Positions 53,882 through 61,584 of a stretch of DNA of 64,000 bases are shown in pieces. The stretch is from positions 1 through 64,000 of the forward strand of contig JAEEZS010000071.1 in NCBI GenBank assembly GCA_016291905.1, read 5' to 3'. Under the pieces are notes generated by a model that worked only from the letters and a program-made list of their open reading frames with translations, was not told where the DNA came from and made no database searches. The first letter of the stretch is position 1. Each line of letters starts with the position of its first letter. The DNA comes from Bacteroidaceae bacterium. GTDB lineage: Bacteria; Bacteroidota; Bacteroidia; Bacteroidales; Bacteroidaceae. The translations under genes and the position numbers were made by a program.

Positions 53882-56770
53882 CTACCGCTTATTGAAGAAG
53901 CGGATGGTTTTTTGTTGGCCGCCGATGTTCCAGGTGAGGATGTAGGTGCCGGAGGGGAGGTCGGCAATGGATTGGGGACGGTCGGCAGGGAAGGTGTAGA
54001 GGAGGCGTCCGCCAGTGGTGTAGAGATGGGCGATGACGTCGGCAAGGCGCGCAGGGTCGTCGTCGGTTTCAAAGTGGATGGTGCGGCTGTCAGGGTTGAG
54101 CTTTACTGCGTATTCCAAAGGCGTCAGGGGGATGGGGCGGATGGCGTTGCCACCTTCGGCGGGGCGTAGGGTCCACGTGGCAAGGGTGGTGTCGGTAGCT
54201 GCGCCTGTGCAGGGCATACCGTCGGCAATGTTTTCGTTTGCCCCCAAGAGGCCATAGAGGGTGGTGATACTGAAAGTGCCTGGACTAACGGGGGCAAAGT
54301 AGAGCTTGCCGTAGAGGGCACGACGTGAGGCTTGGAGTCCCAGCGTGCCGCTGCCGCCTGCCTTCACGAAGAGGAAACCTGCATCGGTGGAGAGGTAGTA
54401 GGCATTGGGCGTCTGGGCCGCAGGGGTGAAGCGCCAAGCGGAGGGGGAAGAGCAGGTGAGCGTATCGGCAAACAGCAGCCCTTCGGAGGCATCGAGGTAG
54501 TAGCCCAAGGTGTTAACGAGGTAATAGTCCGTGTTTTCGTCAGGCTGATTCAACGTGGCGGCACGGACGTTCAGCACGGCGAGACTGTCGACATAGGGGC
54601 GGGCATCGTCGTCGTTGTAGTAAGGTTCCACGCGCTCAATCTCTGCCAGCAGGTCGCGCAGGGCATCGCAGGCTTGGCGGTTATACATGAAGATGTCGTC
54701 GCCCATCCATTCAGGCCGGATGACGCAAAGCAGGCTGTCACCCTCTGCCATCAGGTCTGTCAGCTGCTGTTGAATCTTGGTGATGGGATTGGGCGTAGAG
54801 GCTTTCGTCAGCGCTGTGCGAAGGCGCACGGTCATCTGAATATAGTCGTCCTCCACACGACTGTCGAGAGCGAGGGCTTCAGCATAGACGGCGCGCAAAG
54901 TAGTGACTTCGGCTTCGGGGTAGAGACCTCCGCGGAGGCCTACTTGGTCGGGTGTGAGGCTGGAGAGGAACGCTTCGGCAGCGGCTAAGGCATCGGCAAA
55001 GTTAGCCCGCACTTCCTCGTGGATGTAGTCGGGGATTTGTTCCTCTTTGGTGATGTGCCATTGGCGGTTGTTGCTGGTAGCGTTGCGCTCGTCGTTGGTG
55101 TAGCTGATAATGGGGTTGCCGTTGTCCGTACCCCCTCCCTGATTGTTGGCGGCGTGACGGGTAGCGACGTTGACAAGGTTATAGTTGCCGTTCTCGTTGA
55201 TAGTGACGATGTCCCAAAGTTGCCGTTCGTCGGTGTTGTCAGCCGGTGCTACGCTGAGTTGCGTGCCTGTTTCTGATGAAGGGGATGGGTCGCAGAGAGC
55301 GAGGTCTCCCACACGGTTAACAATCTGAAGGTGGTTGCCTGCGTTGCGGATAATCCAATGCTGACTTTCGCGGCTGGCATCAGTCTGCCACATTACGGCA
55401 CCAGCACCTGCGGATGGAGTGCTGATATCAACAGACATGCCTGTGCCGCGATTAGTGATGCGGTAGTACCAGCCTTCGGTTGCGCGGAAGGGGTCGAGGG
55501 GTTCTTCGTCCCCCGAGCGGCTAGCAAAGCCGTAGCTGAGGAACTGGATGTGGTCGGAAATCCACGTCTTTAAGTCGTCGATGTACTCTTGATAGGTGGA
55601 GAAGAGGTAGATTTCGTTATAGACGCGCTGGTCGATGCGGTATTTTTGGTAGTTGAGTTGCTGCGATTCGTCAAGCAGAACGGCAAGGGAATCGACATAG
55701 TCCAACAGATGGTATTCGATGCCCTCGGCGACAAAGCGCTGCCATCCCTTATTGACAGCCCAATTGAACCAAGGGTCTCTTATCATGCGCTTTACCCACA
55801 TGCCTGCATTTTCGCTGCCGAAACCGGCGTCGGTCATGAAACGCCTCGTGACATCGCCAATGCGGTTGCAGTTGTTGAAGGCAATGTCGAAGTCCCATAG
55901 CGGTCCCCAGTAGAGTAACGGGTCGTCTTCGTCTTTATAGACATAGGTGCTCCAAAGCCCATCGGGGTTGGCGGTAACTTCGGTGGCGATGTACCAACTG
56001 ACGAGGGTGGAGGAATCGGTGACCGCTCGGTAGCCCAGTTCGGGGTCGCGGTAGTCCGAGGAGAACAAGCGGCTCTCGTAGTCGGAGAGGTACGAGCGGA
56101 TGTAGTTCTTTTGGGCGTTGTTGACAACTGTCTCATCGGGCGACTTGATGGCAACGGGTATGTTGCGTGGCGTGCGAAACCATACGGGGTCACTTGTGGA
56201 GAAGCCGCCCAACTCAAGGAAATAGCCGCCTGTGATATCGCTTTCTTCCGTAGCAGGCTCTTCCTGTTCGACGATATTGACACGCCGTTTATCGACGTTC
56301 ACTTGGTCGGAAATCTGGTAGTTGCCCAAAAAGGTGCCGTTAAGGACGAGGTCAACAAAGAGCGACCCTGCCGTGAAAGGCTGTCCGACAAAGGTGCCTA
56401 CTTCGGAGGCAAGAGCATTATGGATAAGCGATTTGTCGGCATGGTTGGCTAATAGTGTCCAACTGCGTGCCTTGGCGCGTCCCTTGCCGAGGAAACGGAT
56501 GGGTTCGGGAAACTTGATGCGGTAGGGCTTCTTGGCGAGTCCCCAAGTGGAGTTTCCCCGTCCACGAATCTCTACGGAGTCATAGACGGTGGTATCCTCG
56601 CCATCGACGTAGATGAGACGACAAAGAATGTAGGTGCTGCGGCTGGTGATGCTCCGCCCGTTCTGTGTCTCAATGTAGAGGGTGGGGAGATTAGTAAGTT
56701 GAGCGTAGTCAGCACCAACGGCACAGACTACGCTCAAGGCGAGAATCCACAGCAACCCAAGTCGCCTCAT
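53882..56770 (-). CDS. secreted CotH-family protein with ricin-like lectin and type IX sorting tail
   Basis: 962 residues. Signal peptide 1-19; CotH kinase-like domain about 30-410 with IRGRGNSTWGLAKKPYRIKF, ANHADKSLIHNALASEV and the Asp motif GPLWDFDIAFNN; a ricin-type beta-trefoil about 430-570 (YYRITNRGTGMSVDIS, QHWIIRNAGNHLQIVN, RQWHITKEE); a helical stretch; and a C-terminal domain ending LYTTGGRLLYTFPADRP, LPSGTYILTWNIGG, KTIRF, as in type A sorting domains. CotH of spores phosphorylates Ser residues; targets here are unknown. It overlaps the GH57-like gene by 4 bases (ATGA). Confidence 0.85.
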   Translation of the reverse strand: MRRLGLLWILALSVVCAVGADYAQLTNLPTLYIETQNGRSITSRSTYILCRLIYVDGEDTTVYDSVEIRGRGNSTWGLAKKPYRIKFPEPIRFLGKGRAKARSWTLLANHADKSLIHNALASEVGTFVGQPFTAGSLFVDLVLNGTFLGNYQISDQVNVDKRRVNIVEQEEPATEESDITGGYFLELGGFSTSDPVWFRTPRNIPVAIKSPDETVVNNAQKNYIRSYLSDYESRLFSSDYRDPELGYRAVTDSSTLVSWYIATEVTANPDGLWSTYVYKDEDDPLLYWGPLWDFDIAFNNCNRIGDVTRRFMTDAGFGSENAGMWVKRMIRDPWFNWAVNKGWQRFVAEGIEYHLLDYVDSLAVLLDESQQLNYQKYRIDQRVYNEIYLFSTYQEYIDDLKTWISDHIQFLSYGFASRSGDEEPLDPFRATEGWYYRITNRGTGMSVDISTPSAGAGAVMWQTDASRESQHWIIRNAGNHLQIVNRVGDLALCDPSPSSETGTQLSVAPADNTDERQLWDIVTINENGNYNLVNVATRHAANNQGGGTDNGNPIISYTNDERNATSNNRQWHITKEEQIPDYIHEEVRANFADALAAAEAFLSSLTPDQVGLRGGLYPEAEVTTLRAVYAEALALDSRVEDDYIQMTVRLRTALTKASTPNPITKIQQQLTDLMAEGDSLLCVIRPEWMGDDIFMYNRQACDALRDLLAEIERVEPYYNDDDARPYVDSLAVLNVRAATLNQPDENTDYYLVNTLGYYLDASEGLLFADTLTCSSPSAWRFTPAAQTPNAYYLSTDAGFLFVKAGGSGTLGLQASRRALYGKLYFAPVSPGTFSITTLYGLLGANENIADGMPCTGAATDTTLATWTLRPAEGGNAIRPIPLTPLEYAVKLNPDSRTIHFETDDDPARLADVIAHLYTTGGRLLYTFPADRPQSIADLPSGTYILTWNIGGQQKTIRFFNKR

Positions 56771-58119
56771 TTTTTCTTGACGGCTTTCTTAGCGGGTTTT
56801 TTCTTTGGCTCTGGTTTCGGAGCCGCTTCCTCGGGGGCTGCATCACGGAGTTTTTCCAGCTCCTGATGCAGGGCAGCAATCTCTTGATCCTGATTACGGA
56901 TGGTGGTGAGCAGGGCATTAAGCTGCTCATTGTCGATGTCCGAAGGATAGAGGCTGTTCACGCGGCTGATGAAGTCGCCGAGGATGTTCATGTAGTTGGT
57001 GAAGGCATCATACGGGCCATCGTAGATGCTTCGGTTCATGGCAACGGAGTTCTGCTTCGTGGTCATGAAGCGGAAGTTGTTGGAAGCCTGCAGATAGTCC
57101 CAGTCCTGCATAAGACGCGGGTCGGCGCCAATCATCACACGCTCAGCCACGCTATAAAGCTTGTTGAAAGCCTCACGCTGCATGATGTTTCCCAGCCAGC
57201 AGGAGGTGTCGCGCTCTTCGTCAACCCAGCTCATAGGATAAGGCACTTCGGCAGGACCGACGGGCTTGAGGTTCTTGATAACTTCGGAGGGCGTGGAGAA
57301 GGTGATGTCCCGTTTCTTAGCCTCTTCAGGAAGCGCCTTGAAGAACTCAAGGATGTTGGAGCTGAGCGGCTGGTAGATGCCGAGGGCGCTGAGCTCCATG
57401 AAGATATTGATGAGCGGTTCTTCGGAAGGCGTCTCAGCAATCCAGTCCATGTAGGTGTCGGCCATAAGGGGATAAGCGTCCCATGCCGTATTGGAGAAGC
57501 GCAGCGAGATATCATCGGAGAGTTTGAAATCGCGCAGCAGCAGACGCAGGTTGGGATTGCCTGTGGCATGATAGAGGTAGTGGGGGCTCTTCCAACCGAG
57601 CACATGCTTGGCGCCTTCGGTAAGTACGCCCTTGAAGCCCATGGCAGCTACTTGAGCACCTATATCGTCCGAATAGATGAGTGACGAATTGCGGAACACC
57701 TTTGGTGTCTTGCCGAACATCTCCTTAACCTTCTTCACCATGCGCTGCACATCGTAGCGGAAGAACTCTTCGTTAGCCAGCGAGGAGAGGCCGTGGCTGT
57801 AAGGTTCGGCGAGGAACTCCACACAGCCGGTTTTGCTGAGTTCCTTCAGTAAGTCGATGACCTGCGGGGCATAGAGTTCAAGCTGCTCGAGGCCCACACC
57901 GCTCAGCGAGAACGCAACCTTGAAGTAGCCGTCCGACTCGCGTATCATATCCAACAGCGTCTGCAGGGCAGGGATGTAGGAGCGCTGGGCGATGTCGGTG
58001 ATGGAGTTCTCGTTGGTGTAGTCGTCGTAATAGTAATGGTCTGTGCCAATGTCGAAGAAACGGTACCGACGCAGATGGACAATCTGATGAATTTCAAAAT
58101 AGAGGCAAATGGTTTTCAT
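56767..58119 (-). CDS. GH57 alpha-amylase-like protein with altered catalytic residues
   Basis: 450 residues. GH57 barrel to about residue 370: FEIHQIVHLRRYRFFDIGTD, YSHGLSSLANEEFF, VLTEGAKHVLGWKSPHYLYH, YPMSWVDEERDTSCWLGN. In active relatives the nucleophile is Glu in RNTELIY; here it is RNSSLIY (Ser146). The acid/base Asp of FMDYETFG is replaced in FMELSALG (Glu242). This Glu-to-Ser, Asp-to-Glu pair is the one described for alpha-amylase-like homologues of Bacteroides and Prevotella. A coiled coil (390-425) and a basic tail with KKPAKKAVKKK follow. It lies between the GT4 and CotH genes. Confidence 0.9.
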   Translation of the reverse strand: MKTICLYFEIHQIVHLRRYRFFDIGTDHYYYDDYTNENSITDIAQRSYIPALQTLLDMIRESDGYFKVAFSLSGVGLEQLELYAPQVIDLLKELSKTGCVEFLAEPYSHGLSSLANEEFFRYDVQRMVKKVKEMFGKTPKVFRNSSLIYSDDIGAQVAAMGFKGVLTEGAKHVLGWKSPHYLYHATGNPNLRLLLRDFKLSDDISLRFSNTAWDAYPLMADTYMDWIAETPSEEPLINIFMELSALGIYQPLSSNILEFFKALPEEAKKRDITFSTPSEVIKNLKPVGPAEVPYPMSWVDEERDTSCWLGNIMQREAFNKLYSVAERVMIGADPRLMQDWDYLQASNNFRFMTTKQNSVAMNRSIYDGPYDAFTNYMNILGDFISRVNSLYPSDIDNEQLNALLTTIRNQDQEIAALHQELEKLRDAAPEEAAPKPEPKKKPAKKAVKKK

Positions 58120-58140
58120 ATTCTAAGAATTTCAAAGTTA

Positions 58141-59397
58141 TCAAACATATTTATCGTAAATGGCGCGGATTTTGTAGCCCACTTTTTCCCAGGTGATGGC
58201 ATCGACTTCCTTCTTTCCCTCGTCGCGCAGGTAGGTGTAGAGCGATGGGTTGGTGCAGATGGAGTAGATGGCGTCAGCCAATGCGTGAGTGTCCCAGTAA
58301 TCGACCTTGATGCACTTGTCGAGAATTTCGGCACAGCCAGATTGCTTGGAGATGATGGAGGGGCAGTTACATTGCATAGCCTCCAACGGGCTGATGCCGA
58401 AAGGCTCAGAGACAGAGGGCATGACATAGACGTCGCTGTTCTTGAGGCATTCATAAACCTGCTTACCACGCATGAAGCCCGGGAAGTGGAAGCGGTCTGC
58501 AATGCCGCGTTCGGCAGCGAGGCGTATCATGGCGTTCATCATGTCGCCTGAACCTGCCATGCAGAAACGGACATTGTGGGTGCGCTGAAGCACCAGGGCA
58601 GCAGCTTCAACGAAGTACTCGGGGCCCTTCTGCATCGTAATACGTCCGAGGAAGGTGACCAGCTTTTCCTTGCCGTTGCGGGTGCGCTGGATGGCCTCGT
58701 ATTCGGCAGGCAGCGGCTCCACGGCATTGTGCATGGTTGTCACCTTGGCTGGGTCCTGATAATACTTGCTGATAACCGTCTGGCGGGTCAACTCGCTGAC
58801 GCAAAGTATGTGGTCGGCATGATCCATACCGTTTTTCTCAATGGCATAAACGGTGGGGTTGACGTTGCCGCGACTACGGTCGAAGTCGGTAGCATGGACA
58901 TGGATGACGAGCGGTTTTCCGCTGACTTGCTTGGCGTGGATACCGGCAGGGTAGGTGAGCCAGTCGTGACTATGAATGATGTCAAACTGCTCTTTACGGG
59001 CTACGACGCCTGCGACAATGCTGTAGTTGTTGATTTCCTCTTGCAGGTTGTCGGGATAGCGTCCTGAGAACTCCAGACAGCCAAGGTCGTTGGTGTTCAT
59101 GTAGTTGAAGTCGGCATAGATATGGTCGCGGAAGTCGAAGTAATCCTGCGGGTTCATATAACTGCCGACGCGGTTCTGGACATAGTTCCAGTCCACGTTA
59201 CGCCACGTGATGGGCACGCTGTTCATGCCGACGATGCGCAGGAAACTCTGGTCTTCGTCGCCCCACGGACGGGGGATGCAGAAGGTGATTTCCAGGTCGC
59301 TTTGTTTGGCCATACCCTTGGTCATGCCATAGCTGGCAGTACCGAGGCCTCCACTGATATGAGGAGGAAATTCCCATCCGAACATTAAAACTTTCAT
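58141..59397 (-). CDS. GT4 glycosyltransferase, glycogen synthase-like
   Basis: 418 residues, GT-B fold. N-terminal MKVLMFGWEFPPHISGGLGT has the acceptor-side Gly loop; IIHSHDWLTYPAGI and VIHVHATDFDRSRG follow. C-terminal domain: VTFLGRITMQKGPEYFVEAA, and MPSVSEPFGISPLEAMQCN with the EX7E motif that binds the nucleotide sugar. Its place between the debranching enzyme and the GH57-like protein points to alpha-glucan (glycogen) synthesis. The donor (UDP- or ADP-glucose) is not decided. Confidence 0.87.
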   Translation of the reverse strand: MKVLMFGWEFPPHISGGLGTASYGMTKGMAKQSDLEITFCIPRPWGDEDQSFLRIVGMNSVPITWRNVDWNYVQNRVGSYMNPQDYFDFRDHIYADFNYMNTNDLGCLEFSGRYPDNLQEEINNYSIVAGVVARKEQFDIIHSHDWLTYPAGIHAKQVSGKPLVIHVHATDFDRSRGNVNPTVYAIEKNGMDHADHILCVSELTRQTVISKYYQDPAKVTTMHNAVEPLPAEYEAIQRTRNGKEKLVTFLGRITMQKGPEYFVEAAALVLQRTHNVRFCMAGSGDMMNAMIRLAAERGIADRFHFPGFMRGKQVYECLKNSDVYVMPSVSEPFGISPLEAMQCNCPSIISKQSGCAEILDKCIKVDYWDTHALADAIYSICTNPSLYTYLRDEGKKEVDAITWEKVGYKIRAIYDKYV

Positions 59398-59417
59398 CGT
59401 TGTGTCCTCCTATTTGA

Positions 59418-61364
59418 TTAGATTTGGTTATACTTTTTGAGGGTATCGACAGCTCGTAGCGTCTCTGCCACATTCATGGCGAAGGCCACAGCACCACGTC
59501 CGCGGAAGGGCGGGTTGCCGTCGAACATCTCACTAATGGTGCCGATACAGTGGGCCTGCATGACGTCCTCGTAGCCTACCAGTTGGCGCTCGACGAAGCT
59601 GACGCCGCTGCGCTTATAAATTTTCAGGTAGGCCTCCATGTAGAAACCGCCCAGCCAGGGCCATGCGGTGCCCTGATGGTAGGCGTAGTCACGGACGGTC
59701 TGCACACCTTGATAGATGGGATTGTAGCCAAAGCTCTTCGGGCTGAGGGAACGGAGTCCGCGAGGGGTGAGCAGTTCGCGCGTCGTCAGGTCAAGGACGG
59801 CTTTCTTCTGCGTCTGTGTGAGCGGGCTGTAGTCCAATGCCACAGCGAATATCATGTTCGGGCGGACACTATAGTCGGGTGCCGAGCCTTTGTCCACATA
59901 GTCAAACAAGTAGCCATGTTCATTAAGGAACACGCGCGTGAAGGAGCTGCCGCAAAGTTGGGCAAGGCTGCTGCACTTTTCTGCCGAGCCGGGTTTGCCC
60001 ATCGTTTCAAAGACTGAGGCGGCAAACATCAGGGCATTGTACCAAAGAGCGTTGAACTCAACAATGTAGCCTGTGCGGGGAACGACAGGACGCCCACCAG
60101 CCGTGCTGTTCATCCATGTGACGGCTTTTTCCACGCCGTTGGTATAGACAAGGCCGTTCTCATGCAGGAACAGGTTGGGGTGCTTGCTGTGGCGCAGGTA
60201 GTGCATGATTTTAGTCATCAGTTCGCCGTAGTGCTCCCAGCACTCCTGTATGGACGTCTTTGCTGCGTATTGCTGCAAGGTCCACATCGCCCAAAGCAGT
60301 ACGTCTGGCTGCTCCATTTCATATATCTTGCACTCCGAGGGCTTGCCGTCGATGAAGTCGTTGATAGCTTGCGAGGCTGTCTGCATGGCGCTGTGGAACT
60401 GGTCGAGTTCTCCTGTCGAGAGCGTTAGGCCAGGCAGCGAGATAAACATGTCGCGGGCGCGGCATTTGAACCAGGGGTAGCCGGCAAGAATATAGTGCTT
60501 GTCGCCCTGCACGTTGTGGAACTGATGAGCGGCAATGACAAGGCTGTTGTGGAAGGTGTCGCGTGGAGGACGGATGTCGTACTCGTGCTGGAACATCTGC
60601 TTGAACTGGTTAGACTTTGCTTCGCTGACGCCGCCGGAGAAGACAATGACATCGCCCTTCTTCATGGATACCTCGAAGTAGCCGGGCACGTAGAGGTCTT
60701 CTGTAAACTCGTAGCCGCGTTCACGCTCCTTCGGATACTCCATGCCGCGGTACCAGTCGGGGCGATAGACAAACTCGTTCTTGCGGTTCAGCTGCATGAA
60801 CAGTTCGGGGTAGCCCGGGTACATGCAGGTCTTGATGCCATTGTCAACAAACTGGTAGCTCTTGTCGGCCTGCCAGTTCTCGTGAGTGTACTGTCGCACG
60901 CTTCGGAAGGCCAGGAACGGGCGGAGGCGCAACAGGATGGGCGAGGTGGCCTCGACCAGCGTGTAGCGGATGAGGATGCGGTTCTCGTGGTGCACAAACG
61001 CCTTCTCCTTTCTTAGCATCACGCCACCTACGCGATAAAGGGTTGTAGGGACGCGCTCCCAAGTGAATTCACGGATATACTTGTGTCCCATTGGCGAGAA
61101 CACGTTGCCTTGGTACTTATGCAGACCGAGGTTGAACTCAGCCCCGTGCTGCACGACGGTCTCGTCGAGCGAGCTCAGCAGCACGTGGTTTTCATCGTCC
61201 AGGTTGGGGACAGGGAGGACCAGCAGACCGTGGTATTTGCGCGTGTTGCAATCGACGATGGTCGAGCAATGGTAGGCGCCCGATCGGTTTGTGCGCAAAA
61301 TCTCACGTGGCAGGGATTCCTCCAGATTTATCATCAGGGGTTTTTCAAATCGTAAATATCCCAT
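59418..61364 (-). CDS. glycogen debranching enzyme (amylo-alpha-1,6-glucosidase type)
   Basis: 648 residues. N-terminal beta-sandwich domain about 1-270 (TNRSGAYHCSTIVDCNTRKY followed by HGLLVLP, and RVPTTLYRVGGVMLRKE); C-terminal (alpha/alpha)6 barrel about 300-640 with YPWFKCRARDMFISLPGLTL, TWMNSTAGGRPVVPRTGYIV and YHQGTAWPWLGGFYMEAYLK. This is the GH133-like family. It removes branch-point glucose from glycogen. First gene of the leftward glycogen operon, behind a near-consensus promoter. Confidence 0.92.
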   Translation of the reverse strand: MGYLRFEKPLMINLEESLPREILRTNRSGAYHCSTIVDCNTRKYHGLLVLPVPNLDDENHVLLSSLDETVVQHGAEFNLGLHKYQGNVFSPMGHKYIREFTWERVPTTLYRVGGVMLRKEKAFVHHENRILIRYTLVEATSPILLRLRPFLAFRSVRQYTHENWQADKSYQFVDNGIKTCMYPGYPELFMQLNRKNEFVYRPDWYRGMEYPKERERGYEFTEDLYVPGYFEVSMKKGDVIVFSGGVSEAKSNQFKQMFQHEYDIRPPRDTFHNSLVIAAHQFHNVQGDKHYILAGYPWFKCRARDMFISLPGLTLSTGELDQFHSAMQTASQAINDFIDGKPSECKIYEMEQPDVLLWAMWTLQQYAAKTSIQECWEHYGELMTKIMHYLRHSKHPNLFLHENGLVYTNGVEKAVTWMNSTAGGRPVVPRTGYIVEFNALWYNALMFAASVFETMGKPGSAEKCSSLAQLCGSSFTRVFLNEHGYLFDYVDKGSAPDYSVRPNMIFAVALDYSPLTQTQKKAVLDLTTRELLTPRGLRSLSPKSFGYNPIYQGVQTVRDYAYHQGTAWPWLGGFYMEAYLKIYKRSGVSFVERQLVGYEDVMQAHCIGTISEMFDGNPPFRGRGAVAFAMNVAETLRAVDTLKKYNQI

Positions 61365-61402
61365 AGTGCTTTGGTATGATAATGATTTTCTATATTAGCA
61401 GC

Positions 61403-61433
61403 CAAAATTACATTACATTTTCCGATTTTCAAA
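61403..61433 (-). promoter_or_regulatory. promoter of the glycogen operon
   Basis: Minus-strand TTTG (61430-61433), 19 bases, TAATTTTG (61403-61410), 39 bases before the debranching enzyme start. Same boxes and spacing as the ilv operon promoter. Confidence 0.85.
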
Positions 61434-61490
61434 CTTTTTCCCAGTATTTTTTTGCTGTTATGCAGAAAAATTCATTCCTATCGTTGTTTC

Positions 61491-61523
61491 TTGCATAAAA
61501 TCCGAAGAAAAGTATTACCTTTG
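61491..61523 (+). promoter_or_regulatory. promoter of the nfnAB fusion gene
   Basis: TTG (61491-61493), 22 bases, TACCTTTG (61516-61523), 61 bases before the ATG at 61585. Divergent from the glycogen promoter. Confidence 0.65.
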
Positions 61524-61584
61524 CAGCCGAAATAGGTATTAGTTATAAGGAAAAAGATTGTTTTTGTAAAATAGTAAAACCGCT

